A stretch of DNA of 64,000 nt from Shimia isoporae (GCF_004346865.1 NZ_SMGR01000001.1:1116001-1180000); one strand, 5' to 3'; shown: positions 54,309 to 63,779, counted from the first letter of the stretch. The notes: a model not told the origin generated them from the sequence alone. Numbers and translations are program-made.

Positions 54309-55613
54309 TTATTCTCCAAACACCCGATTGAAAATCGTGTCGACGTGTTTGGTATGATACCCCATGTCGAATTTCTCTTTGATGCCATCTTCGCCCAGTG
54401 CTTTGACAACGTCGGCATCTGCAAGAAGCTGTTCCTGGAAATCTACGCGTTCTTCCCAAACCTTCAGCGCGTTGCGTTGTACCATAGAGTAAGCGTCTTC
54501 CCGAGAAACGCCCGCTTGTGTCAACGCCAGCAGAACCCGCTGAGACATTACGAGGCCTGGGAATTTGTTCATATTTTCCAGCATGTTCTCCGGGAAGATC
54601 AGCATTTTTTCGACCACACCGGCCAGGCGGTTCAAAGCAAAGTCGAGAGTGATGGTTGCGTCTGGGCCGATGCCGCGTTCAACAGAACTGTGTGAGATGT
54701 CACGTTCATGCCAAAGCGCAACGTTTTCCATTGCCGGAATGACTGCCATTCGAACCAGACGTGCGAGGCCAGTCAGGTTTTCGGTCAACACGGGGTTCTT
54801 TTTGTGCGGCATCGCCGACGACCCCTTTTGCCCCATGGAGAAAAACTCCGCGCCTTCCAGAACTTCGGTTCGCTGCATATGGCGAATCTCGATGGCGATG
54901 TTTTCGATGGAAGAAGCGATCACGCCGAGCGTGGCAAAGAACATTGCGTGACGGTCGCGCGGGATAACTTGTGTTGAGATCGGCTCAGGACGCAGACCGA
55001 GCTGCTCACAAACATGTTCTTCAACCGAAGGGTCTATGTTCGCGAATGTACCGACAGCTCCGGAGACCGCACCAGTTGCGATTTCCCAGCGCGCCTTCTC
55101 CAGGCGGTTCTTGTTGCGATCCATTTCGGCATAGAAACGCGCGAAGGTCAGCCCCATAGTTGTGGGTTCCGCATGGATCCCGTGTGAACGACCAACACGC
55201 AGGGTGTCTTTATGCTCGAATGCACGTTTCTTCAGGGCCGCCAGGACCTTGTCCATGCCCTCGAGAAGGATGTCCGCGGCCTTGACCATCTGAACGTTAA
55301 GGCAAGTGTCCAGAACGTCAGAGGAGGTCATTCCCTGATGTACAAAGCGCGCTTCTTCCGAACCCACGTGTTCTGCAAGGTGCGTCAGGAATGCGATGAC
55401 GTCATGTTTGGTGACGGCTTCGATTTCGTCGATCCTTGCAACATCAAATTCGACATCCTTGGCTTTCCAAACTGCATCCGCGTTTTCCTGTGGGATCACT
55501 CCCAGCTTGGCCTGTGCGTCGCAGGCGTGCGCCTCGATCTCGAACCAGATGCGGAACTTGGTTTCAGGCGACCAAACGGCAACCATGTCGGGGCGGGCGT
55601 AGCGAGGGATCAT
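54309..55613 (-). CDS. purB: Adenylosuccinate lyase
   Basis: 434 residues. Catalyses two steps of purine synthesis: SAICAR to AICAR and adenylosuccinate to AMP. The family signature loop 'GQKGSSAMPHKKNPVLTEN' carries the catalytic Ser; 'HQGMTSSDVLDTCLNVQ' and 'VGRSHGIHAEPTTMGLTFA' give the other two active-site regions. Length and N-terminus 'MIPRYARPDMVAVWSPE' fit the short bacterial type. Confidence 0.96.
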   Translation of the reverse strand: MIPRYARPDMVAVWSPETKFRIWFEIEAHACDAQAKLGVIPQENADAVWKAKDVEFDVARIDEIEAVTKHDVIAFLTHLAEHVGSEEARFVHQGMTSSDVLDTCLNVQMVKAADILLEGMDKVLAALKKRAFEHKDTLRVGRSHGIHAEPTTMGLTFARFYAEMDRNKNRLEKARWEIATGAVSGAVGTFANIDPSVEEHVCEQLGLRPEPISTQVIPRDRHAMFFATLGVIASSIENIAIEIRHMQRTEVLEGAEFFSMGQKGSSAMPHKKNPVLTENLTGLARLVRMAVIPAMENVALWHERDISHSSVERGIGPDATITLDFALNRLAGVVEKMLIFPENMLENMNKFPGLVMSQRVLLALTQAGVSREDAYSMVQRNALKVWEERVDFQEQLLADADVVKALGEDGIKEKFDMGYHTKHVDTIFNRVFGE

Positions 55614-55693
55614 ATCACGGCCTTGTGTTGTGTAGCTGGGGTTGCGCGCGGTTTAGACTGTGTTGATCCGTTCAGCAAGGCAGGAGGGGCAAG

Positions 55694-56032
55694 GTGGGAC
55701 GTATTGCCGTTGTTTTGGGGGTTACATCGCTGTGGCCGGGGCTGCTGGCTGCAAATGATATGCGGCAATTGTCAGGCTCGGAAATTGCTGATGTTTTAAC
55801 CGACCGCACGCTACATTATGAGACCGCAACACAAGTTTTCTATGCCTCTGGAAGGACATTGTATAACGCAGGTTCGGACAGTTGGGGGTATTGGCAGATA
55901 CAGGGCGATCAATATTGCAGCCAATGGCCGCCAAGCGGGTTGTGGGATTGCTATGACGTCTTGCTGAATGGGAAAACCGTGCGCTTTCAAGGCACTGACG
56001 GATCGTATTCAGACGGCGTGTATCATGATTAG
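55694..56032 (+). CDS. Small secreted aromatic-rich protein of unknown function
   Basis: 112 residues from a GTG start with caggaggggc upstream. Residues 1-20 form a signal peptide ending 'LLAAN'. The mature part begins 'LSGSEIADVLTDRTLHYET' and contains 'DSWGYWQIQGDQYCSQWPPS' and 'LWDCYDVLLNGKTVRFQGTD', with two Cys likely to form a disulfide. The 'G-x-W-x-(I/V)-x-G-D-x-Y-C-S-x-W' layout is familiar from short exported Rhodobacteraceae proteins, but I know no function. Its stop is 1 base from the convergent hydrolase-OsmC gene. Confidence 0.72.
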   Translation: MGRIAVVLGVTSLWPGLLAANDMRQLSGSEIADVLTDRTLHYETATQVFYASGRTLYNAGSDSWGYWQIQGDQYCSQWPPSGLWDCYDVLLNGKTVRFQGTDGSYSDGVYHD

Positions 56033-56033
56033 A

Positions 56034-57245
56034 TCATGCGACAGTCGTGATGACTTTGCTTGTGCGTTCCAAAGTTTTGTGGACCGGGCATCTGTCCGCA
56101 ATCTCGACAAGCTTGTCTCGTTGGTCTGCTGAAAGAGTGCCCGAAAGGTGAATGACCCGTTTGAACGTATCGACCTTGTCGCCATTTGGTGCTTCGGCAT
56201 CTTTCACGTGGAGTTTGTCGTGGCTGACATCGACCCAGACGTGGTCGAGAGGCCAGCCTTTTCGGCGGGCATACATTCGAATTGTCATCGACGTGCAGGC
56301 ACCAAGGCCCGCAGACAAGAACCCGTATGGGGTCATCCCGCGGTTTGTTCCACCGTACGCTAATGGCTCGTCAGCGAGCGCGTGGTGAAGTGGACCTGCG
56401 TTTACGTCCTGTAGGAAGCCTTTTGAATCGGCCTCGGAAACCCGAACAATTCCCTCCGGAGCGCCTGGCGGCGGAGCTGGCGGTTTCAAATCAAGGTAGC
56501 GACCTGCCCAAGCAGCAATAACCTCGGCGGCGTACTCTGCATCCTCCGCGTCGGAAATCAGATGATCAGCGTCGTCGAGGGTCACAAAACTCTTGGGATG
56601 TTTCGCGGCTTGGAAGATTTCGCCAGCGTTGTCTATGCCAACAATTTCGTCTCGCGGGGCGTGCAGGACCAGCAGGGCCTTTTTCAATGCGCCTATCGCC
56701 TGAGCAAGGTTCGCCGCGTTCACGTCTTCCACAAAACTCTGCCTGATCGTGAACGGGCGACCGCCAAGGTTGACCTCGGCGGCACCTTCCTTGGCGATCG
56801 TTTCGAGCGCCCCGCCAAAGTTGTGAGTCACGTGACCGGGGTCGAACGGCGTTCCTAGTGTCGTTACCGCCTTAACCGACGCAATTTCGCCTGCAGCGCG
56901 TAGCACCGCCGCGCCGCCAAGGCTGTGTCCAATCAGCAAAGTCGGAGGCATGCCTTCAGCAGTAAGAAACTGTGCTGCCGCTAGTAAGTCGCTGACATTG
57001 GAAGAAAAGTTGGTGTTGGAAAACTCACCTTCAGAATGTCCCAGCCCCGTGAAATCAAACCGAAGTACGGCTATCCCCATGGCGCTGAGACGCCCAGATA
57101 TCCGTCGCGCCGCAGGAATGTCCTTGGAGCAAGTGAAGCAATGCGCGAAAAGCGCCGTTGCAAGATGCGGACCGTCCGGCATGTCCAGCCGGGCCGCAAG
57201 TTTGCCGCCATCGTGGCCTTGAAAGGTAACGCGTTTGGTGGGCAT
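56034..57245 (-). CDS. Bifunctional alpha/beta hydrolase-OsmC fusion
   Basis: 403 residues. Residues 1-250 are an alpha/beta hydrolase: nucleophile Ser108 in 'LIGHSLGGAAVL', Asp199 in 'HAPRDEIVG', His228 in 'DDADHLISD'. A Pro-rich linker (254-262) leads to an OsmC/Ohr domain with redox Cys317 ('SAGLGACTSMTIRMYA') and Cys386 ('DRCPVHKTLE'), typical of thiol peroxidases acting on organic hydroperoxides. This fusion is known in alphaproteobacteria. The start at 57245 follows AAGGAG, shorter than the longest frame. It lies 100 bases after dddP on the same strand and may be co-transcribed. Confidence 0.9.
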   Translation of the reverse strand: MPTKRVTFQGHDGGKLAARLDMPDGPHLATALFAHCFTCSKDIPAARRISGRLSAMGIAVLRFDFTGLGHSEGEFSNTNFSSNVSDLLAAAQFLTAEGMPPTLLIGHSLGGAAVLRAAGEIASVKAVTTLGTPFDPGHVTHNFGGALETIAKEGAAEVNLGGRPFTIRQSFVEDVNAANLAQAIGALKKALLVLHAPRDEIVGIDNAGEIFQAAKHPKSFVTLDDADHLISDAEDAEYAAEVIAAWAGRYLDLKPPAPPPGAPEGIVRVSEADSKGFLQDVNAGPLHHALADEPLAYGGTNRGMTPYGFLSAGLGACTSMTIRMYARRKGWPLDHVWVDVSHDKLHVKDAEAPNGDKVDTFKRVIHLSGTLSADQRDKLVEIADRCPVHKTLERTSKVITTVA

Positions 57246-57345
57246 TTGGCTCTCCTTGCTGCCATGCTCACCAATGTGCGTGACCAAACCGTTACCGTGA
57301 AGAGCGCAACGCGTCAGGTAACGTCATGGTGACTGTGCGCGAGGC

Positions 57346-58689
57346 TCAGGATTCCCCCATAAGCTGTGGGTCGAAAGGATAAGACGTCAAATTTTCATAT
57401 CCGTCTTCGGTAATCAGGACCTGATCCTCGAGTTTGATAGAAAAATCACCTCCGACTTCTCCGACCAACGCCTCAACGCAAAGCACCATACCCGGTTCAA
57501 GTGCGTAGTCGAACGCGCCGGGAACTGCCTTATCGGCGTAAGACACCAATGGCCATTCATCACAGAGACCGACGCCATGCATCAGGCACCCGTATTTTTG
57601 CTGCATGAATTTTTCGTCGAGTTTGTGGGCGTTGGCAGTCAGTTCCGGGATCGTGACACCGGGCTTGAGCATTTCCATATTGGTCATGATGTGTTCGTGC
57701 GCATGACGCATTGCATAGACCATTGCGTCGGTCGGTTTTTCTTCACCTACCCACCAGGTACGGGAGATATCGATACAGATGCCATAGGAACCGACAAGGT
57801 CAGTATCAAACGCAACAATTTCGTTGTTCTGGACAATGCGTGGGCCACATTCCTGAAACCATGGATTGGTGCGAGGTCCGGACGCGAGGAGGCGGGTCTC
57901 GATCCACTCACCTCCGCGGCGGATATTCTCTGCGTGTAGGACAGCCCAGATGTCATCCTCCGAGGTGTTTCCGAACGGTACCTTTTCCCGTGTGAATTTT
58001 TCCATCTCGGCCACGGCGGTTTCACATGCGTGGTGGGCGCAACGCATGGCAAGAATCTCGTCCGGGCCTTTGACGGCGCGGGCCTTTTCTGTGACCTCTT
58101 CACCTTCCTTGATCTCAAAGCCCTGAGCCTCAAGCGCGCGCAGCCCATGGAGCATAATCTTGTCCACGGCCAAGCGCTTGTTGCCTCCTGCGTGTTCTTC
58201 AAGAAGGGTTCGGACTTCGTTGGAGAAGACGTCTGCTGCCACGTCAATTTTGTCGCCCCGGTCGAAATAGAACAGGTCTGCTCCTGAACGAGCTTCGCGA
58301 ACCAATGGATTGAATTCACTCAAAAATGGAGAGTTCTTATAGTCCCAGATCACCATATATCCGTCTGCGCAGAGAAGCACGGCGCGAAACGGGTTGTGCG
58401 TGTTCCACAGTTGCATATTGGTGCTGTCCGTGGCGTAGCGGATATTCAGCGGATCAAACATCAGAAGGCCGGCATAGCCACGATCAACGATGTGTTTGGT
58501 CAGGCGCTTCCAACGGTGTTTTCTCATGGCCTGGAGATCGGGTTGCTGAAGTCCAGCTGCAGCCCATTCTTTTATCGCGAGACGCGTCGGGCCGATTTCG
58601 ATACGGTTGCCATCGTTGGGTGTGTTGTCCCCAAGCAGGGCACCACGTGAGGGATCGATTTTTCGAGTGTCGCTAAAGTGTTGGTTCAT
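57346..58689 (-). CDS. dddP: DMSP lyase DddP
   Basis: 447 residues. M24-peptidase-fold metalloenzyme that cleaves dimethylsulfoniopropionate to dimethyl sulfide and acrylate in the cytosol. The sequence aligns from memory along its whole length with characterised Roseobacter DddP proteins, from 'RKIDPSRGALLGDNTPND' to 'ENLTSYPFDPQLMG'. All six residues of the published iron site are present at the same numbers: Asp295, Asp297, Asp307, His371, Glu406 and Glu421. A creatinase-like N-domain (about 50-215) precedes the catalytic pita-bread domain. RBS agggagg. Divergent from the DUF3445 gene with 116 bases between the starts. Confidence 0.96.
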   Translation of the reverse strand: MNQHFSDTRKIDPSRGALLGDNTPNDGNRIEIGPTRLAIKEWAAAGLQQPDLQAMRKHRWKRLTKHIVDRGYAGLLMFDPLNIRYATDSTNMQLWNTHNPFRAVLLCADGYMVIWDYKNSPFLSEFNPLVREARSGADLFYFDRGDKIDVAADVFSNEVRTLLEEHAGGNKRLAVDKIMLHGLRALEAQGFEIKEGEEVTEKARAVKGPDEILAMRCAHHACETAVAEMEKFTREKVPFGNTSEDDIWAVLHAENIRRGGEWIETRLLASGPRTNPWFQECGPRIVQNNEIVAFDTDLVGSYGICIDISRTWWVGEEKPTDAMVYAMRHAHEHIMTNMEMLKPGVTIPELTANAHKLDEKFMQQKYGCLMHGVGLCDEWPLVSYADKAVPGAFDYALEPGMVLCVEALVGEVGGDFSIKLEDQVLITEDGYENLTSYPFDPQLMGES

Positions 58690-58805
58690 AACTGCCTCCC
58701 TTTAAGCAGATTGACCCGTGGATTCGGCACGTGACGCGCCTGTTTGCGACGCGCATAAGTTCGTTTTCGGATGCAGACAGCGTGTTTGACGGCTACCAAA
58801 GGCGC

Positions 58806-59540
58806 ATGACAGAGATACTTCAGAAAACCATCCCATACGATGCATTGGCCGATGTGTCGTTGCCGGGTATCGGTCCGATGGATAAGAACGATTGGGTATT
58901 GGTTGACGACGCCTTTGCCGCTCAAATGTCTGAAAGGGAACGGCTTTTGGCGGAACGTCGTGAGGAAGTGGTTGCCGTGACCGCGGGTGCGGAGGAGGCT
59001 TGTGCCGAGTTGCTGGACGCAGTCTTGAGCGCATTGGAGTCGCGCGCGGATTATCAAGTTGGACCATCTGTGAAGCGCCCTGATGGGCGGAGGGTTGTGG
59101 TCGACGAAAATGACCCCCTTGGGACCCTTTGCAAACTTGTCCAGCAAGATTTCTGCGTACTTGAAAAACGTGGCGATGAGCACGTGATGACGGCTGCTGT
59201 CTTGTGTTTTCCGGCGAGTTGGACACTTGAAGAGAAGATAGGTAAGCCACTGATAGATATTCATATTCCTGTGTCGGAGTATGATGCGAACATTGCCCGT
59301 AGGGTGCAGCGGCTGTTCGATGGAATACGGGTGGGAAAGCCTCTTTGGCGCAAGAACGCGCATTGGTATCTGGAGCCGGATCTTTTCCATCCCCGGAGGG
59401 AAAACGCGCCGCGAAAACAGGAAGTTGAGGGCAACTATCTGCGGAGCGAGCGACAGAGTCTGGTGCGTTTACCCAAATCGCAGGCCGTCATTTTTGGCAT
59501 CCATACGTTCGTTTTGCGACGTGAGGATTTACCTGCCTGA
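58806..59540 (+). CDS. DUF3445 protein, haem-dependent oxidative N-demethylase alpha-like
   Basis: 244 residues. Family hallmarks: 'MTEILQKTIPYDALADVSLP' N-terminus, 'AQMSERERLLAERREEVV', 'LVQQDFCVLEKRGDEHVMTA', 'LCFPASWTLEEKIGKPLIDI' and 'YLRSERQSLVRLPKSQAVIF'. PF11927 members include the alpha-like subunit of an enzyme oxidising dimethylamine, but partner reductase subunits are not encoded here. An in-frame GTG at 58731 would add 25 residues; the ATG at 58806 matches the family start. Divergent from dddP. Substrate therefore open. Confidence 0.85.
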   Translation: MTEILQKTIPYDALADVSLPGIGPMDKNDWVLVDDAFAAQMSERERLLAERREEVVAVTAGAEEACAELLDAVLSALESRADYQVGPSVKRPDGRRVVVDENDPLGTLCKLVQQDFCVLEKRGDEHVMTAAVLCFPASWTLEEKIGKPLIDIHIPVSEYDANIARRVQRLFDGIRVGKPLWRKNAHWYLEPDLFHPRRENAPRKQEVEGNYLRSERQSLVRLPKSQAVIFGIHTFVLRREDLPA

Positions 59541-59672
59541 AGCGGTCCGTTCGTGCTGTCTGCAAAGCGTCGGTATGACGTCGGCATTGCGTCGGTGACG
59601 TAACGGGAGGCGCAGCAGTATTGATTGACGTTAAGGTTAGCTCTGATTTGATGTCCCGAAAAGGAGAGTGTT

Positions 59673-60221
59673 GTGGGACATATCGGAAAGAACGTGACAC
59701 TGGATGATCCTGCCTTTGTGCATGACAGCGCGCTGCTCTACGGCAACGTCCACATAGGCAAAGGGGCGTCAGTCTGGCCTCACGTTGTGACGCGGGCCGA
59801 GGTGTTTGAAATTCGAATTGGTGCGCGTACCAACATTCAGGACTTTGTAATGATCCATGTCGGTATGGCCACACCGACGATTGTCGGGGAAGACTGTTCG
59901 ATCACGCATCGTGTGACTTTGCATGGATGTGAAATCGGTGACCGGTGCCTAATCGGCATTGGCGCGACAATTATGGACGGCGCGAAGATCGGCGCGAATT
60001 CGATTGTTGCCGGGCACGCCATTGTATCTGAGGGCTCGGTTTTCCCGGAAAACTCGGTGATTGCAGGTGTGCCGGCGAAGGTTGTGGCAACGCGTGATAA
60101 CGGAATGGCCAATCTGGCAAATGCCAAATTCTACGAGATGAACGCCCGCAACTTTGCAGAAGGGCGAGACGTGTTTTCAAATGAACAGTTGATGGCGTTG
60201 GGGCAGCTGTTCCAAGGCTGA
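59673..60221 (+). CDS. Gamma-class carbonic anhydrase-like hexapeptide-repeat protein
   Basis: 182-residue left-handed beta-helix protein with hexapeptide repeats ('HIGKGASVWPHVVTRAEVFE', 'IGARTNIQDFVMIHVG', 'IGDRCLIGIGATIMDGAKIG', 'IGANSIVAGHAIVSEG'). Candidate zinc ligands His62, His79 and His84 are at the usual spacing. The usual R-G-D near residue 41 reads R-A-E here, keeping Arg41 but replacing Asp by Glu43. Whether it is active is open. Starts at a GTG after aaaaggagag. Convergent with the AbgT-type transporter. Confidence 0.88.
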   Translation: MGHIGKNVTLDDPAFVHDSALLYGNVHIGKGASVWPHVVTRAEVFEIRIGARTNIQDFVMIHVGMATPTIVGEDCSITHRVTLHGCEIGDRCLIGIGATIMDGAKIGANSIVAGHAIVSEGSVFPENSVIAGVPAKVVATRDNGMANLANAKFYEMNARNFAEGRDVFSNEQLMALGQLFQG

Positions 60222-60242
60222 ACGGCCGCCCCGTGCAATTTT

Positions 60243-61940
60243 TTACTTTGGCAATTCGAAGAAGATGCCTGCATCGGGCCCAAGTGGGAGACCAGCGAAG
60301 GCCCACAGCATGAAGAGGATGGTCCATGCGATCATGAAGCTGATCGAGAAGGGCAGCATCAACGAAACCAAGGAGCCGATGCCGAAACCAGGACGGTATT
60401 TGGCGCCGACAGTGATGACAAATGCGAAGTAGGTCATCAACGGCGTGATGATGTTGGTGGTGCTGTCCCCGATGCGATAAAGCATCTGCGTCGCAGCAGG
60501 GGTAATGCCGACGGTCATCATCACGGGCACAAAGATCGGTGCGAGGATAGCCCATTTGGCTGAAGCAGATCCCATAAACAGGTTGATGAACCCAGACAGG
60601 ATCACAAAGCAGAGGATCAGCGCAATGCGGCCTCCGGTGCTGTCGGCGGGCAGGGCTTCCAGAAGCTCGGCGCCTTGCATCGCGATGACAACGCCGATGT
60701 TGGACGCATTAAAGTAAGCCACGAACTGCGCCATGAAGAAGACCATCACGATGAAACCAGCCATGGACAGGGCCGCTTTTTCCATCGTGCGGACAAAGTC
60801 CGCGCCGGTTTTGAAGGCGCCAACTGCCCGGCCGTAAACAAACCCCGGGATCAGGAAGAAGAAGAACAGGATGGACACCAGAATATGCGTTTGGAAGAGA
60901 GGCGCATGGGTGATGTTGACAGAGCCGTAGCGGGCTTCCAGAGCGGCGATGGTGTCCGGTGCGAGTGATGCTGTCGAGAACACGCCCTGAAGTGGCAGGC
61001 TGCCTTGCGTCGGCAGGGCAGTCCAGACGATCACGCCAATGTAAAGCAGGGCGGAGAGGCCAGCCAGCCGCAGAGCGCGGGTCTCTGCCGCAGACGCGCC
61101 TTGCGGCATTTCCGGCAATTCTGCGTCTTCGTCCGGTGTGTAGCTGCCAAGGTGAGGCTCGACGATTTTGTTCACCACGATCGTGCCAATGACCACCACC
61201 AAAGCTGTGGAGACGACGAGGAAATAGTAGTTCATCGTCGCAATGTTCATGGTCTCGGCAAAGTCGGTGCCGAGAATGCTGTCACCGACCGCCGCGGCAG
61301 GTTGCGTAAAGCCGCCAAGCAGAGGGTCAAGTGAGGTGATGACCAGGTTCGCGGAGAAGCCGCCGGAAACGCCGGCAAATGCCGCCGCGAGGCCGGCCAG
61401 CGGGTGGCGACCCAACCCCCAAAAGACCAGAGCTCCCAAGGGGATAAGAACAAAGTAGCCTGCATCGGCCGCGATGTTGGCCATAACCCCTGCAAACACC
61501 ACAGTTGGTGTCACCAATGCTGCGGGTACGGACACCACCAATTTGCGAATGGTTGCCCCAATCAAGCCGGAATGCTCTGCCACGCCAATCGCGATCATGA
61601 TGACGACAACCATGCCAAAGGGAGCAAAGTTCACGAAGTTGGGTGTCAGTGTGGAGAAGAGATACTGCCAGCCAGAGGGGTAGGACGCGATCACCTGACC
61701 GTTGCGCGGGTTTTGCAGGTCGATCGGTTCGTTGCCGATCAGGTTGTTGACCGCATAGGTTCCAGTTGCGGTTTCCACCGAAACGCCGAGGGCTGCAAGA
61801 ATGGCAGTCAGCGCGAGGATACCGAGACACAGCCAAATAAAGAGAATTGTGGGATGGGGCAGGCGGTTGCCGAGGCCTTCGACCATTGCAAGAAAGCGCT
61901 GCATCGCGCTGGATTTGCTGGTCGTATCTGTGTCAGTCAT
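60243..61940 (-). CDS. AbgT-family transporter
   Basis: 565-residue inner-membrane protein with about 11 segments. 'GNRLPHPTILFIWLCLGIL' at the start, 'GVAGHSGLI'-like 'GVAEHSGLIGATIR', 'GVSGGFSANLVITSLDPLLG' and 'LFMGSASAKWAILAPIFVPV' are AbgT signatures. Members import p-aminobenzoyl-glutamate or export antimetabolites; the substrate here is not shown. The following 299 bases (61941-62239) hold only its upstream region; I see no gene there. RBS aaagga. Confidence 0.9.
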   Translation of the reverse strand: MTDTDTTSKSSAMQRFLAMVEGLGNRLPHPTILFIWLCLGILALTAILAALGVSVETATGTYAVNNLIGNEPIDLQNPRNGQVIASYPSGWQYLFSTLTPNFVNFAPFGMVVVIMIAIGVAEHSGLIGATIRKLVVSVPAALVTPTVVFAGVMANIAADAGYFVLIPLGALVFWGLGRHPLAGLAAAFAGVSGGFSANLVITSLDPLLGGFTQPAAAVGDSILGTDFAETMNIATMNYYFLVVSTALVVVIGTIVVNKIVEPHLGSYTPDEDAELPEMPQGASAAETRALRLAGLSALLYIGVIVWTALPTQGSLPLQGVFSTASLAPDTIAALEARYGSVNITHAPLFQTHILVSILFFFFLIPGFVYGRAVGAFKTGADFVRTMEKAALSMAGFIVMVFFMAQFVAYFNASNIGVVIAMQGAELLEALPADSTGGRIALILCFVILSGFINLFMGSASAKWAILAPIFVPVMMTVGITPAATQMLYRIGDSTTNIITPLMTYFAFVITVGAKYRPGFGIGSLVSLMLPFSISFMIAWTILFMLWAFAGLPLGPDAGIFFELPK

Positions 61941-62239
61941 TTAACTGTCCTTTGTGGCACGCGCGTCGTTTCTGGCGAGTGCGTCGTAATAAAATACCGC
62001 CAACCCGACATGCCAAATGCAGAAACGTCGACGGTCCGGCATGGCCGGTCGTGTGATCAACTGTAGCTATCAAGCCCAGCTATGCCGCGAAAATCAAGCA
62101 TTCGCAGTCGCGCGCGTTTCCGGAGTTGGCGATAAACCGGAATGGGATTCTTCACAATTTGGAATGAGTTAAGGGCGCGATTGTGCGCCAAAACTGGCCG
62201 ATTGGAGCGCCAAACTTGGCAATAAATGGCTTAGGTGAG

Positions 62240-63118
62240 TTACCGTGTGCCCAAGAGGGAGCGCGACACCGTACGGCCAAAAACCCGTTCGGCGTTCTTG
62301 TAGGCGATCTGTTCCGCGATATCTCTGGGCAGCACGGACAGCCACGCCCGGTTGGAAGCGATGATGGCTTCGTAGTTGTCCCACTGGCTGTTGACCCAAG
62401 TGTCAGAGCCAACCATCAACCTGTCCGGAAAGGCGAAAATCACCTTGCCCCAATCAAGATCCAGTTTTCCGGACCGATCCAGAATGTCGTATTCGCGAAG
62501 CGAGGTGTCCGCCAGCAAGTCCGGGAATTCCGCCATCAGGTCATAGACTTCGGGTGCAGGCGTGCCGAGGCCCGCGTGGGCCCAGATGATTTTGACCCTT
62601 GGATCGAGTGATTTGAGCCAGCGGATCGGCTCTGTGCCCGCGTGAACATGTAGATATATGTCACGGCTGCGGGCCATTTTGATGATCTGCCTAAACAGCT
62701 TTGCGTCGGACGTGTCGAGGCGGTGAATGTGAAATTCGCCGATGCCTTGATGCGGGTAGGCATTCAGACGTTTCTCCAGGTAGTCCGCCATACCTTCGGC
62801 CTTGGCCCAGTTCGAGGAGCCAGCGCTGCCGTGGTAGGGGCGAAGTTCCGGAACAATACGATTGGGAGCGTATTCCCAAAGCATGATGGTGCCTTCGTCC
62901 GGAGTGGAGGACACCAGCCCCATGGCAACTCCGGATTTGTCCATAAGCTCGATCACCGATGCGACGGAGTATTCAGACCAAGCAGGCTGTTTGTAGTGAA
63001 TGTGTGCGTCAAAGATTGGCAGGTCTTTCACGGCATCTCCGATGGGTTCATGATCACCATCGGCCCATGCCTGGGTTGCTAGACAAACGGTAAGCATTGG
63101 AAGGATGGGCTTGAACAT
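62240..63118 (-). CDS. Exported amidohydrolase-family protein
   Basis: 292 residues. Signal peptide 1-19 (ending 'TQAWA'). TIM-barrel metal-hydrolase motifs: 'PIFDAHIHY' with His39-x-His41, 'HVHAGTEPIRW', 'IIWAHAGLG' and 'RLMVGSDTWVNSQWDNY' with the catalytic Asp. Best fit is the amidohydrolase-2 (PF04909) group, mononuclear decarboxylase/hydrolase enzymes; export to the periplasm is less common for them. Substrate unknown. Minus strand, 29 bases after the ferric-reductase-like gene. Confidence 0.83.
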   Translation of the reverse strand: MFKPILPMLTVCLATQAWADGDHEPIGDAVKDLPIFDAHIHYKQPAWSEYSVASVIELMDKSGVAMGLVSSTPDEGTIMLWEYAPNRIVPELRPYHGSAGSSNWAKAEGMADYLEKRLNAYPHQGIGEFHIHRLDTSDAKLFRQIIKMARSRDIYLHVHAGTEPIRWLKSLDPRVKIIWAHAGLGTPAPEVYDLMAEFPDLLADTSLREYDILDRSGKLDLDWGKVIFAFPDRLMVGSDTWVNSQWDNYEAIIASNRAWLSVLPRDIAEQIAYKNAERVFGRTVSRSLLGTR

Positions 63119-63146
63119 GGGCGACTCCGGCTGGTTTGCCCCAGTA

Positions 63147-63767
63147 TTACCTTCTTTTTGGCTTTGTGGATGTAAAAAATCGATTTTTTTGCGCGGCGGC
63201 TCTTTTTACTGCGTTCAAAGTTGCGGCCAAAAGAAGCAGGCAAAGCAGGAATTTGGAAAGCGGCTCCATTGTGCCCTCGATAAGCAGGACATGAAGAATA
63301 GCCCCGGTCACGAGTATTGTGGCAAGCAGGAGATGTACACGTCCCCATCTTTGAGGTGGCCATCGTAACTTTCGTCGGGCGACCGCAAGGAAGGCGATTA
63401 ATAGGAGCGCCCAAGTTGCCAGCACTCCCCAAATTGAAAACGGCGTCGGTGAGCGGAGCAGCAACGCGTCGATGACGTCCGGCGGGCTGGTGATCCAGAG
63501 TCCTGAGATGTGGAATAGAACGCCTGAGAAAACGACCGTGCCAGTCAGGCGGTGCAAGCGTCGTGCCTGCTGGGGCGAGTTAACGGACAGAATTGCGGTC
63601 GCCAGTAGCGGTTGCAGGAGGCAAAGGCCGAAAGCGATGATTCCTGCAAAACTGGCGGCGATGTAGATACCGCTCCTCCACGCAAGCAACGGGGATGTGC
63701 CAGCGAGTGCCAGTGGTGTCACGAAGACGATCGCGAACAGCGACCAAAGCAAGGCAGAGCGAGGCAT
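63147..63767 (-). CDS. Ferric-reductase-like transmembrane protein
   Basis: 206 residues with six hydrophobic segments. 'ARRLHRLTGTVVFSGVLFHI' and 'WGRVHLLLATILVTGAILHV' place two pairs of His suitable for haem binding, as in the ferric reductase-like/MsrQ-type membrane domain. No cytosolic flavin/NAD domain is present. Starts at ATG 63767; a TTG at 63779 next to the upstream stop (TGATTG) would add four residues. Confidence 0.8.
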   Translation of the reverse strand: MPRSALLWSLFAIVFVTPLALAGTSPLLAWRSGIYIAASFAGIIAFGLCLLQPLLATAILSVNSPQQARRLHRLTGTVVFSGVLFHISGLWITSPPDVIDALLLRSPTPFSIWGVLATWALLLIAFLAVARRKLRWPPQRWGRVHLLLATILVTGAILHVLLIEGTMEPLSKFLLCLLLLAATLNAVKRAAAQKNRFFTSTKPKRR

Positions 63768-63779
63768 CGGGCGGTGCAA

